This document shows positions 54,134 through 62,423 of a stretch of DNA of 64,000 nt, one piece after another (the stretch's first letter is position 1; every line of letters starts with the position of its first letter). The stretch comes from Candidatus Neomarinimicrobiota bacterium. GTDB taxonomy: Bacteria > Fidelibacterota > JAANXI01. The notes below the pieces were generated by a model. The model did no database searches. It worked only from the letters and a program-made list of their open reading frames with translations, and was not told the DNA's origin. The translations under genes and the position numbers were made by a program. The stretch lies in assembly GCA_021734025.1 (NCBI GenBank), contig JAIPJS010000001.1:434001-498000 (forward strand), in the 5' to 3' direction.

Positions 54134-55260
54134 TGGCACACGCATATACTCCAGGTTTACGCGTTACGGCACGCACAAAATTACGTAAAACCAGGCGATT
54201 ACCCTTAACAGGTGATGTAATAGTTGAGGTAGGCGATCAAGTCAAAGCCGATGACATAGTCGCCAGGACAGAACTGCCGGGTGCGGTTACTCCGCTGAAC
54301 ATCGTAAACCGGCTCGGGATTGTTGCCGAGGATGCACCCCACTGCATGACCAAAGAAATCGGGGAAAAGGTCGAGATGAACGAAGTTATCGCTGAATCGT
54401 CCTCCTTCTTTGGGTTGTTCACCAGTACGGCAAAAGCACCCGTGGATGGAACCATCGAAAGTGTTTCGGACGTCACCGGACAGGTGATTATACGGCAGGC
54501 GCCAGTACCCGTTGAGTTAAAAGCGTATGTCGATGGCAAAGTCGTCGATATTTTAGAGAACGAAGGCGTGGTACTCGAAACGAATTGTGCCTTTATTCAG
54601 GGGATATTTGGAATCGGTGGTGAAACAAACGGAGAAATCGCTGTCGTCGTAAATGCGCCGGAACGGACGCTCACCGGTACAATGATCAAGGATTCGCATG
54701 CCGGGAAGATTATTATCGGCGGAGATATGGTGACCCTTGGGGCCATTCAAAAGGCGAAAAAGGCTGGTGTCAAGGGCATTGTCGCCGGGGGAATCGATGA
54801 TACGGATTTAAAAGAATTGCTGGGATACGATATCGGCGTAGCAATTACCGGTTCGGAAGATATTCCGCTTTCGATAGTGATTACCGAGGGATTTGGCAAA
54901 ATTGCCATGGCGAACAGGACTTTTCAGCTGCTCAGGCAGCATGAAGGAAAGAAGGCGTCAATTAATGGCGCCACGCAAATTCGGGCGGGGGTCATTCGCC
55001 CGGAGGTAATTATTACCCAGGACATATCAGACGAGTCTGAGGCGACGGAAGACATCGTGGCCGGTTCCATGTCAGTCGGTACACAGATCCGGGCCATTCG
55101 CGAGCCGTATTTTGGACATATCGGTACGGTGACGGAATTACCCTCTGAGCTGGTGGCACTGCCAACGGAAGCCAAAGTCCGGACGCTTAAAGCAAAATTC
55201 GAAAACGGAGAAGAAGTTACCATCCCCCGCGCCAACGTGGAAATCATCGAGAAAGACTAA
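54133..55260 (+). CDS. Sandwich-hybrid/KOW protein of the GlmL module
   Basis: A 375-residue cytosolic protein of unknown function. Two stretches read like biotinyl/lipoyl-type sandwich-hybrid folds (GDVIVEVGDQVKADDIVART at about 28-47; APVDGTIESVSDVTGQVIIR at about 98-117), without an MKM-type lysine. The middle (about 180-270) is alpha/beta with Gly-rich turns (GGDMVTLGAIQKAKKAGVKG, GITEGFGK-like). The end (about 318-375: REPYFGHIGTVTELPSELVA, FENGEEVTIPRANVEII) resembles a KOW motif. Translational coupling to the GlmL-type gene implies a stable partner. I know of no function. Confidence 0.65.
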   Translation: MAHAYTPGLRVTARTKLRKTRRLPLTGDVIVEVGDQVKADDIVARTELPGAVTPLNIVNRLGIVAEDAPHCMTKEIGEKVEMNEVIAESSSFFGLFTSTAKAPVDGTIESVSDVTGQVIIRQAPVPVELKAYVDGKVVDILENEGVVLETNCAFIQGIFGIGGETNGEIAVVVNAPERTLTGTMIKDSHAGKIIIGGDMVTLGAIQKAKKAGVKGIVAGGIDDTDLKELLGYDIGVAITGSEDIPLSIVITEGFGKIAMANRTFQLLRQHEGKKASINGATQIRAGVIRPEVIITQDISDESEATEDIVAGSMSVGTQIRAIREPYFGHIGTVTELPSELVALPTEAKVRTLKAKFENGEEVTIPRANVEIIEKD

Positions 55261-55275
55261 CCGAAAGGATCGCCT

Positions 55276-56463
55276 ATGCTGCGGGCGAGATTCACATATA
55301 TCTGGTTAATTTTGTTGCTTATCCCGGCGATGGGCCTGGCACAGATACAGATCGGCGGGCAAGGACAGTCCACCCTGAAACCGGCACAAAATGTGGAGGT
55401 CAGCGATGTTCCCAACGATGCCGGGGATGCGGTGGAAATATCATGGGAACTGCCTGAAGGCGTTTCGGCAGACGACCTGATACGGGTGCGTATCTACCGG
55501 TCAACAAATCAGTCCGGCCCGTTTGAGCAGGTCGGAACCGTCCCCCCGTTGACCAACTCATACACGGATGAAGCTGATGAGGAAAATGACTATCTCGTCA
55601 GCCCAAAGGAGACGTATTTTTATAAAGTCGGATTATATGACGGTTCATATCAGGCCATGTCCGCTGCAAGTGAAGGGATCTCTCCGCAAATATCGTTTTT
55701 CAACTGGGGGCGCCTGAACGTCTTCATCATCCTTGGGATATATTTTGTACTAACCCTGTATTTTATCCGCGCATCCCGGAAGGGCCGGGAAATTTATATC
55801 CGGACATTGCCGGGACTTGAGGCGCTGGAAGAGTCGGTGGGACGCGCCACGGAGATGGGAAAACCGGTACTATACATGCCGGGCATCGATGAGGCGAACA
55901 ATATCCAGACGCTCTACAGTATGGTAATTTTACGCTATGTCACTCAGCTCGTGGCAGAATACGAGACGCCGCTCATCGTGACGGTGGGGAAGGCGTTTGT
56001 CGTCCCGCTGGCCGAGGAGACCGTCCGCCAGGGCTACATGGATGCCGGTCGTCCGGATCTGTATAACCAGGACATCGTACGGTATTATTCCGATGAACAG
56101 TTTGCGGCGGCAGCTGGTGTCTCAGGGGTCATTCTCCGGGAGAAGCCGGCTACCAACATCTACCTGGGGTCATTTTATGCCGAGTCCCTGATTTTGGCGG
56201 AAACCGGCTTTTTGACCGGTTCAATCCAGATTGCCGGAACCGGGAACATCCACCAGTTGCCGTTCTTCGTGGTGGCGTGCGATTACACTCTCATTGGTGA
56301 GGAGTTCTACGCAGCATCGGCCTATCTCAGCGATGATCCCAAACTGCTTGGTCCGCTCAAAGCCGCAGACTGGATGAAAATCCTGGCTATCGGCTTCATT
56401 GGAATCGGCGCCATTCTCGAAACATTTGGCATTCACTTGTTCAGTCAACTACTGCAGATATAG
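55276..56463 (+). CDS. FnIII-containing membrane protein of the GlmL module
   Basis: A 395-residue membrane protein. Signal peptide (about 1-22); a fibronectin type III-like domain at about 35-130 (NVEVSDVPNDAGDAVEISWE, RIYRSTNQSGPFEQVGTV, YFYKVGLYDG); a membrane helix at about 148-166 (LNVFIILGIYFVLTLYFI); a cytosolic alpha/beta domain at about 170-365 (REIYIRTLPGLEALEESVGR, GKPVLYMPGIDEAN, ETGFLTGSIQIAGTGN); and a final helix. The large domain is shared with uncharacterised proteins of similar clusters, as far as I recall. It starts 15 bases after the sandwich-hybrid gene. Role unknown. Confidence 0.62.
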   Translation: MLRARFTYIWLILLLIPAMGLAQIQIGGQGQSTLKPAQNVEVSDVPNDAGDAVEISWELPEGVSADDLIRVRIYRSTNQSGPFEQVGTVPPLTNSYTDEADEENDYLVSPKETYFYKVGLYDGSYQAMSAASEGISPQISFFNWGRLNVFIILGIYFVLTLYFIRASRKGREIYIRTLPGLEALEESVGRATEMGKPVLYMPGIDEANNIQTLYSMVILRYVTQLVAEYETPLIVTVGKAFVVPLAEETVRQGYMDAGRPDLYNQDIVRYYSDEQFAAAAGVSGVILREKPATNIYLGSFYAESLILAETGFLTGSIQIAGTGNIHQLPFFVVACDYTLIGEEFYAASAYLSDDPKLLGPLKAADWMKILAIGFIGIGAILETFGIHLFSQLLQI

Positions 56464-56471
56464 GATAAATT

Positions 56472-57110
56472 ATGGCCAGACGATCCATACCGACGATGAT
56501 CGCTTTCTTTTTTGGGGCGATGATGGTCATTAACTATTTCGTGCCGTGGGGATGGTTCTCCGACCGCGCCAACCAGGTGCAGGAGTGGGGACTTATCGTC
56601 GTGGCGTTCGCATACATTCTTGGTGCGCTCAATGTGATGCGCGTGCATGGGCACAAAGTTCAGCGCAAAGACGAGGACTGGCGGTTTAGCATCGTTACGA
56701 TCATAACAATGATTGTAATGCTGACCTTTGGTCTGCTCCCGGAGGCCTGGGGAATCGGTGGCATGGAAAAGGGGAGTCCGTTCCTCTGGATGTTCGACAA
56801 TATGTACGTTCCAATGATGGCAACCATGTACAGTCTGCTGGCATTTTTTATCGCCTCCGCGGCGTTCAGGGCGTTTAAAGTGCGATCGCTGGAGGCCACG
56901 CTATTGGCGGTTACCGCTGTGATTGTAATGATTGGCGCCGTGCCGTTAGGTGGAATTCTCCTGCCGGGTTCCATGGAACTGCGGACCTGGATTATGGAAA
57001 CCTTGCAGAATGTAGGAAAGCGGGGCATCATGATCGGCGTAGCGCTCGGGGCAATCTCGACCAGCTTGAAGATTATACTGGGGATTGAACGTCCCTACGG
57101 GAGGGATTAA
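56472..57110 (+). CDS. Polytopic membrane protein of the GlmL module (A)
   Basis: A 212-residue protein with about six membrane helices (starting SIPTMIAFFFGAMMVINYFV, then EWGLIVVAFAYILGALNVM, VTIITMIVMLTFGLLPEAWG, and others) and short loops. No transporter signature or conserved charged residue inside the membrane is obvious. It ends with a conserved-looking RGIMIGVALGAISTSLKIIL. It lies 8 bases after the FnIII gene and 3 bases before the next one. Unknown function; probably forms a complex with its neighbours. Confidence 0.6.
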   Translation: MARRSIPTMIAFFFGAMMVINYFVPWGWFSDRANQVQEWGLIVVAFAYILGALNVMRVHGHKVQRKDEDWRFSIVTIITMIVMLTFGLLPEAWGIGGMEKGSPFLWMFDNMYVPMMATMYSLLAFFIASAAFRAFKVRSLEATLLAVTAVIVMIGAVPLGGILLPGSMELRTWIMETLQNVGKRGIMIGVALGAISTSLKIILGIERPYGRD

Positions 57111-57113
57111 GTC

Positions 57114-57995
57114 ATGGCCAACCGAAACAGGAATACCGAACCGACTATGCTGGAAAAGATTGAACGCATGGATCGCCGGATCGTGTTTTTGGCGATCGCC
57201 ATCACGATCATTCTCCCGCTGATATGGCCACTGGGTCTTCCGATTCAGGTGAGTCCGCAGGTGGAGGACTTTCACGATGCTATCGAAAGTATTCCGGACA
57301 GCTCGGTGGTGCTTTTTCCGAACGATTATGACCCGGCATCGAAAGCTGAATTGTATCCGATGACTGAAGCGATTCTGCATCATTTCTTCTCGGAAGATCG
57401 TGGATTGAAAATTATTGGCCTCGGCCTATTTCCAGCCGGCCCGCCATTGCTGCAGCGTGCTTTTGAGGAAGTTGCTGAAGAGCAGTATGGTGCGGAATAC
57501 GGTGTGGATTACGTCAACCTTGGTTACAAGGAAGGTCGTGAGATTGTTATGGCAAGTATGGGGGAGAGTATCCCGAAGACGTTCCCGACAGACTTCTTTG
57601 GGACGCCGATTGATTCGCTTCCGATCATGGAAGGCATTAAGAATTACAGAGACATCGCCATCCTGGTGAACGTCTCCGCCGGCTATCCCGGCACCAAGGA
57701 ATGGGTGCAGCAGGTGGTCTCCGTATTTGACGTATTGATGGTAAGCGGCACCACCGGCGTGAGTGCTCCGGAGTACTATCCCTATTATAACTCCGGACAG
57801 CTGGCCGGAATGCTAGAGGGGCTCAAGGGTGCGGCTGAATATGAGGAGCTTATCGGAAAACAGGGTATTGCCACCAGTGGTATGGATGCCCAATCGCTGG
57901 GACATCTTGTGATCATACTGTTTATTCTGCTCGGGAATATCCTGTACATCCTGAATAGACGTAACAAAAACCGAAACCGGGGAGGGCGCTTCTGA
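57114..57995 (+). CDS. Membrane-anchored alpha/beta protein of the GlmL module
   Basis: A 293-residue protein with one membrane helix near each end (about 24-42 and 262-280) and an alpha/beta domain of about 210 residues between them (VVLFPNDYDPASKAELYPM, LKIIGLGLFPAGPPLLQRAF, YVNLGYKEGREIVMASMGES, DIAILVNVSAGYPGTKEWVQ). Both ends carry basic residues (NRRNKNRNRGGRF at the C-terminus), so both termini are likely cytosolic and the domain outside. The Rossmann-like pattern is visible, but I recognise no family. The next ATG overlaps its TGA. Confidence 0.6.
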   Translation: MANRNRNTEPTMLEKIERMDRRIVFLAIAITIILPLIWPLGLPIQVSPQVEDFHDAIESIPDSSVVLFPNDYDPASKAELYPMTEAILHHFFSEDRGLKIIGLGLFPAGPPLLQRAFEEVAEEQYGAEYGVDYVNLGYKEGREIVMASMGESIPKTFPTDFFGTPIDSLPIMEGIKNYRDIAILVNVSAGYPGTKEWVQQVVSVFDVLMVSGTTGVSAPEYYPYYNSGQLAGMLEGLKGAAEYEELIGKQGIATSGMDAQSLGHLVIILFILLGNILYILNRRNKNRNRGGRF

Positions 57996-58726
57996 TGTGG
58001 GAAACACTGGGCATATGGATTCAGGTCTTCCTGACGCTGGCGATTTTCAGCTTTCTCTACCGGGATAATCCCTTTTATAAATTCGCCGAGCACCTGTTCG
58101 TCGGCGTGGCCACCGGATACTGGGTAGTGCTGCAGGTGCGGAACGTGCTGTTGCCGAACCTGTTCGAGCCGCTGCTGCGGTTTTCCGATCCGTGGTTATT
58201 ACTCCCCTTGTTCCTGGGATTGGTGCTCTTTATGCGTCTCTCGGACAGATACAGTTACCTGAGTCGCTGGGGCATGGCAGCGGTGGTCGGAATCTTTGCG
58301 GGACTCGCCATTTTCGGCTTCGGCGGTGGGGATCTGATTATTCAGATACGGAGCAATATCCTGCCGTTTATCGATCGGGAAGCGATTGCCGCATTTACGG
58401 AGAATGCCGGGCTCATTACGTTTCTGGAAATTCTCTCCAACCCGATCTTTATCCTTGGAGTCATTTGCGTATTGTTCTACTTTTTCTTCTCGAAAGAGCA
58501 CACCGGCGCACTGGGGATCGTCTCAAAAATCGGGATTTACCTGTTGATGATTTCCTTCGGCGCATCCTATGGTAACACGGTGATGGCGCGAATTTCGCTG
58601 TTCATTGACCGGGCGCAGTTCGGCATCGTCAACTGGATCCCGACGGTAATTATCGGCGTCTTGATGATTATTGCGTTTATTGTATTGGCGATTACGGGCA
58701 AGGTCGATCCAAAGGAGCAATTTTGA
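57995..58726 (+). CDS. Polytopic membrane protein of the GlmL module (B)
   Basis: A 243-residue protein with about seven membrane helices (LGIWIQVFLTLAIFSFLYRD, LLLPLFLGLVLFMRLSDRYS, GMAAVVGIFAGLAIFGFGGG, NPIFILGVICVLFYFFFSKE and others). Arg/Asp residues occur between helices. It is the last gene of the module; after its stop the purine-rich GGTATA repeats begin at once. No known family is apparent to me. Confidence 0.6.
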   Translation: MWETLGIWIQVFLTLAIFSFLYRDNPFYKFAEHLFVGVATGYWVVLQVRNVLLPNLFEPLLRFSDPWLLLPLFLGLVLFMRLSDRYSYLSRWGMAAVVGIFAGLAIFGFGGGDLIIQIRSNILPFIDREAIAAFTENAGLITFLEILSNPIFILGVICVLFYFFFSKEHTGALGIVSKIGIYLLMISFGASYGNTVMARISLFIDRAQFGIVNWIPTVIIGVLMIIAFIVLAITGKVDPKEQF

Positions 58727-58931
58727 TAGAAAAGGTATAGGGGAATAAGGGTAATAATGGGAATAGGGTATAAGGGTATAAGGGGGATAGGGATAAAGGA
58801 AGAAAGGAAAAATCTGTTCGAGGATAGTTGTTGCTTGTTGAGGGAAAACTTTTTAATTAACCTGAATAATTCATGAAATTGGAATTATCGCATAGAACTA
58901 ATTACGGGACCTGATGGAAAAACAAGCTGTT

Positions 58932-58959
58932 GTAGAGACACGCCATGGCGTGTCTCTAC
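58932..58959. repeat. 28-nt palindromic dispersed repeat, copy 1
   Basis: GTAGAGACACGCCA followed directly by its reverse complement, a perfect palindrome with CCATGG at the centre. A diverged copy lies at 61416-61443. Similar palindromes of this form are, from memory, common dispersed intergenic repeats in several bacterial groups. It has no T run and is not a plain terminator. Confidence 0.85.
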
Positions 58960-59165
58960 TGAGAGTACCTTGGTCACCGATATACGGAAATTCGTATCGA
59001 AAGCGTTGCCGGCATTTGGCTTGTATGTTCCAAAACCACATTTATGAATAATACAGGTTAAAAAAATGCAATATAAATGAAGAATTACTACTAACAATTA
59101 ACAAAACCCATTAAGCGCGAGACTATGGACATCGGACACGTGGCAGTTTTAAACGATAGCACAGT

Positions 59166-59212
59166 AACACTTTAACACTGAAACACACTTTTTTAAAAAA
59201 ACACTAAAACAC
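59166..59212. repeat. AACAC octamer array 1
   Basis: AACAC begins at 59166, 59174 and 59182 (8-base period) and again at 59200 and 59208 (8 apart). The three bases between units vary. It ends 9 bases before the transporter ATPase ATG. See copies at 60476-60536 and 63032-63084. Confidence 0.8.
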
Positions 59213-59221
59213 TGGTGTTAA

Positions 59222-60235
59222 ATGACTCACTTACTCGAAGTTACTGATTTAAAAACATATTTCTACACGGATGAGGGGACGTCCAAAGCGGTTGACGGCG
59301 TCTCGTTTTATGTCGATAAGGGCGAGACGCTGGGTATCGTTGGCGAATCCGGCTGCGGTAAGAGTGTTACGAATCTTTCGGTAATGCGCTTGATTCCTGA
59401 GCCTCCCGGGAAGATTGTCGAAGGGCAGATTACCTTTAATGGCAGAGATGTTCTTGCGCTGAAGGATTCACACCTCCGGCAGATCCGTGGCAACGAGATT
59501 TCGATGATATTTCAGGAACCAATGACGTCGCTGAATCCGGTCTTCACCTGTGGCAGCCAGATTATGGAGGCCGTCAGGTTGCATCAGAAGGTGGGAAAGA
59601 AGGAAGCCAGGAAACGCGCCATTGAAATGCTCAACATGGTGGGAATTCCGGCACCGGAACAGCGTATAGACGAGTATCCGCACCAACTTTCCGGCGGCAT
59701 GCGCCAGCGGGTGATGATTGCCATGGCATTGTCGTGTAATCCGAATCTCCTGATTGCCGACGAGCCGACTACCGCGCTGGATGTTACGGTACAGGCCCAA
59801 ATCCTCGATTTAATCGAGGAACTTCAGGAGCGCCTCGAAATGGCCGTCATTATGATTACGCATGATCTCGGCGTGATTGCCGAGGTGGCGGACCGGGTGA
59901 TGGTCATGTATGCCGGAAAAGTCGTGGAGCAGGGAACCACGGAACAGATTTTTAAAGAGCCCAAGCATCCGTATACCATCGGGTTGCTAAAATCCATGCC
60001 TGTGCTGAACCAGAAAAAGGATCGTCTGGCTGTCATCGAAGGCGTGGTCCCGAATCCCACGGATTTCCCCAGCGGATGTAAATTCCATACGCGTTGTCCA
60101 CTGAATGATGGCGCAGATTGTGAGAATCGTGAGCCGGAACTGCAGAGCAATGGCGGAGATCCCGAGCACACGGCGCGATGTCACTATATCAACAAGGCAA
60201 CAACGGAACTGCGGGAGTGGGAGGAATACTCGTAA
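59222..60235 (+). CDS. Peptide ABC transporter ATPase (DppD family)
   Basis: A 337-residue ATPase with Walker [13 protein letters not shown], signature [16 protein letters not shown], Walker [14 protein letters not shown] and the switch His in MITHDLGV. The oligopeptide-type C-terminal region with cysteines ([20 protein letters not shown]), which in this family often binds an iron-sulfur cluster or metal, is present. It should energise the permeases at 49130 and 50106, 8 kb upstream, from which the GlmL module separates it. The usual second ATPase (DppF) does not follow, so it may act as a homodimer or use a partner elsewhere. Confidence 0.92.
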   Translation: MTHLLEVTDLKTYFYTDEGTSKAVDGVSFYVDKGETLGIVGESGCGKSVTNLSVMRLIPEPPGKIVEGQITFNGRDVLALKDSHLRQIRGNEISMIFQEPMTSLNPVFTCGSQIMEAVRLHQKVGKKEARKRAIEMLNMVGIPAPEQRIDEYPHQLSGGMRQRVMIAMALSCNPNLLIADEPTTALDVTVQAQILDLIEELQERLEMAVIMITHDLGVIAEVADRVMVMYAGKVVEQGTTEQIFKEPKHPYTIGLLKSMPVLNQKKDRLAVIEGVVPNPTDFPSGCKFHTRCPLNDGADCENREPELQSNGGDPEHTARCHYINKATTELREWEEYS

Positions 60236-60547
60236 AACGGGTATAAGGGTATATAAGGGTATAAGGGTGGTGCTGTTTCTTAATCTTACTCTTAATCGTA
60301 CTCTTAATCGATGTTGTTTGGACGGAGATAGGAAAAGGGAGAATGGACACAGGAAACTCGAAATTTGGAAACAACAGCATTTAGCAGCGAAGAGACACGA
60401 ATAATACGCGAATTAAATACTCCAACAACAAACAAACTAACTACCAACTACGAACTACGAACAAAGCCTGCTGAAAACACTTTAACACGCTTTTAACTTG
60501 AACACATGAACACTGTAACACCTTAAACCGTAACACTGAGATAAACC
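60236..60547. repeat. Repeat-rich spacer after the transporter ATPase
   Basis: About 310 bases without a gene: GGTATAAGG-type repeats at 60237-60270, tandem CTTAATCGTACT-like 12-mers near 60280-60312, ACTACGA repeats near 60446-60460, and the AACAC array at 60476-60536. No promoter or terminator is clear. Confidence 0.7.
60476..60536. repeat. AACAC octamer array 2
   Basis: AACAC at 60476 and 60484, then 60501, 60509 and 60517 with an exact 8-base period inside each block, and a last unit at 60532. It ends 11 bases before the next ATG (60548). Confidence 0.8.
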
Positions 60548-60838
60548 ATGGCACATATCTCCGTAGATATTTCCGAATCCGACACCGGCTGGACTGCAAA
60601 CGTGACCGTTTCCGAATCCGATTCGTCAAGCAGCCACACAGTAAAAGTAGATAAATCATACTGCCGGAAGTTGACCAGTGGGGACTATACTCCGGAGCAG
60701 CTGGTGGAGACCTCCTTCGAGTTTCTGCTGGCGCGTGAGCCGAAGGAGGCGATTCTGAGTCAATTCGAACTGCCGGTGATTGCCCGGTACTTTCCAGAGT
60801 ACGAAAATAAAATCGGGGTACTGCTTGCCGGAAATTAA
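60548..60838 (+). CDS. Small hypothetical protein
   Basis: A 96-residue soluble protein. The N-terminal half is strand-rich and Ser/Asp-rich (WTANVTVSESDSSSSHTVKV), the C-terminal half helical (EQLVETSFEFLLAREPKEAI, then LPVIARYFPEYENKIGVLL). I do not recognise a named family. It starts just behind AACAC array 2 and 11 bases before a lipoprotein gene, so the two may be co-transcribed. The codon pattern and clean start support a real gene. Confidence 0.65.
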   Translation: MAHISVDISESDTGWTANVTVSESDSSSSHTVKVDKSYCRKLTSGDYTPEQLVETSFEFLLAREPKEAILSQFELPVIARYFPEYENKIGVLLAGN

Positions 60839-60849
60839 AGCGAACGAAT

Positions 60850-61287
60850 ATGACGAAAACTTTGCGTAAAAAGAGTAGAATCCGCCTTGTTACCTTAAGT
60901 ATTACTTTACTTATTATGATAGTTGCCGGATGTGACACGACCACCGAAGAAGCGGTGGACACCGTCCGGGAGCAAGCGAAAAAATCCATAGATAAATTGT
61001 CAAAAAAGGCCGAACCCTTGCCAGATCGGTTGAAGAACCTCACCGAAGAGCAGGTGGAAAACCTGTTTGCCATCGAATACAAGACCCTGAAAATCAGCAC
61101 GTCTGATGTGGCGGTCATCGATTCGACGCTTGCGGAGGCAGGTCGTAATCGCTGGGACTGTTATCACGTCGAACGAACAGGCGATACCTGGTATCTGTTT
61201 ATGAAACGCCGCAAGAAGTCGGCGCTCCGCTATTTACCGTATATCGAAAGCCTGCAATGGTTTCCGGCGGCGGATACGGTGGGGTGA
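60850..61287 (+). CDS. Small hypothetical lipoprotein
   Basis: A 145-residue protein with a basic N-terminus, a hydrophobic stretch and a perfect lipobox (VAGC, Cys28). The mature part begins with a helical, charged region (EEAVDTVREQAKKSIDKLSK) and ends with a strand-rich part (RWDCYHVERTGDTWYLFMKR). It probably sits in the inner or outer membrane facing the periplasm. It follows the 96-residue gene by 11 bases. No family recognised. Confidence 0.65.
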   Translation: MTKTLRKKSRIRLVTLSITLLIMIVAGCDTTTEEAVDTVREQAKKSIDKLSKKAEPLPDRLKNLTEEQVENLFAIEYKTLKISTSDVAVIDSTLAEAGRNRWDCYHVERTGDTWYLFMKRRKKSALRYLPYIESLQWFPAADTVG

Positions 61288-61415
61288 GCATAAAATATTG
61301 TGTAGAGCCGTATCATAAACCTGTGCTACAAGAAAAATGATATCAACTAGGAACTTCATAAGAACTCATTTACTTGGATAACAGCTTCAACTCGAGGGCA
61401 TTGGAAGCACCATCT

Positions 61416-61443
61416 GCAGGGACACGCCATGGCGTATCCCTGC
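61416..61443. repeat. 28-nt palindromic dispersed repeat, copy 2
   Basis: GCAGGGACACGCCA joined to TGGCGTATCCCTGC, with one mismatch in the stem. The central block ACACGCCATGGCGT is shared with the copy at 58932-58959; changes in the outer arms are compensated (GTAGAG/CTCTAC against GCAGGG/CCCTGC), which suggests selection for the stem. It lies in the 256-base gap before the hydrolase gene. Confidence 0.82.
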
Positions 61444-61543
61444 GTAAAGCGATTTAAGTGCAACGACAGTGACCTGTACGAAAATGCTCTTTGTTGAATA
61501 GACACAATCCCTTCCCTCCATGCAATAACTTGGATTTTAAAAA

Positions 61544-62422
61544 ATGAGTCCACTCCCCGAATGGCTCGATAGAAACCAATATCCGTTCAATCCACGTCGT
61601 TTCAACGGTTCATTCGGTGAAATAAATTACGTTGACGAAGGCAGCGGCCCCGTCATTGTTTTTATCCACGGCAATCCTACCTGGTCTTTTTTGTACCGTA
61701 TATTAATCCGGAAGCTCTCGAAGAACTTCCGATGCATCGCACCGGACTTGTTGGGGTTTGGCTTGTCAGAAGCCCCAAAAACTTTTTCTTATGCTCCGGA
61801 AAATCAGGCGAAAGTTATTGCCGAGTTCATTCAACACTTTAGTTTTCCGCAGGTTACTCTTGTAGTACATGATTGGGGTGGACCAATTGGGCTATCCTAT
61901 GCTTTAAGTCACCCCGAAGAAATCCGTAATATACTGGTTTTTAATAGTTTCATGTGGCCTGTCAGACAGTTCGCTAAGTTTAATCTGTTTAGCTCGCTTC
62001 TCGGTTCTGGATGGACGCTTCAATTGCATATTCAACAAAACGTTTTTGCCAAATTTATCATGCCGTTCGGATTTTCAAATCCGTTGCACTTTATCCGGAA
62101 AACCCGTTCACAATACACACGCCCACTACATTCCAGGGAGTCAAGATACGCCACCTGGCAAATGCTCCGCTCACTGCATTCATCTGAAAATTGGCTCCGC
62201 CATCTCTGGGAATCCCGGACCCGGCTGGATAATATCCCGAAACTATTTCTCTGGGGAATGCAGGATCTTATATTTGACAGATACCAATTAGCGATTTGGC
62301 GGACAATATATCCGGATGCGGAGGTGCACCGTATCTTTGGCGCCAATCATTATGTTCCGGAGGAATTGAGTATGCCGGATATTCGAATAATTGACAAATT
62401 CATGCACAGGGAAGGGAGATGA
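61544..62422 (+). CDS. Haloalkane dehalogenase-like alpha/beta hydrolase
   Basis: A 292-residue alpha/beta hydrolase. It has FIHGNPTWSFLYR with Asn44 as a possible halide ligand, the nucleophile elbow VVHDWGGPIG (Asp110, with Trp111 the usual second halide ligand), an acid in LFLWGMQDLIFD and the catalytic His in FGANHYVPEE. An Asp nucleophile rather than Ser, with Asn and Trp, marks haloalkane dehalogenases and relatives; other Asp-nucleophile hydrolases remain possible. Natural substrate unknown. An HD-domain gene follows 1 base later. Confidence 0.82.
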   Translation: MSPLPEWLDRNQYPFNPRRFNGSFGEINYVDEGSGPVIVFIHGNPTWSFLYRILIRKLSKNFRCIAPDLLGFGLSEAPKTFSYAPENQAKVIAEFIQHFSFPQVTLVVHDWGGPIGLSYALSHPEEIRNILVFNSFMWPVRQFAKFNLFSSLLGSGWTLQLHIQQNVFAKFIMPFGFSNPLHFIRKTRSQYTRPLHSRESRYATWQMLRSLHSSENWLRHLWESRTRLDNIPKLFLWGMQDLIFDRYQLAIWRTIYPDAEVHRIFGANHYVPEELSMPDIRIIDKFMHREGR

Positions 62423-62423
62423 T

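Larger units (their letters stand above)
58727..59221. repeat. Repeat-rich spacer before the transporter ATPase
   Basis: Nearly 500 bases without a gene. It holds GGTATA-type purine repeats at about 58731-58800, a perfect 28-nt palindrome at 58932-58959, and an AACAC octamer array at 59166-59212 ending 9 bases before the next ATG. The rest is AT-rich. No promoter could be defined. Confidence 0.7.
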
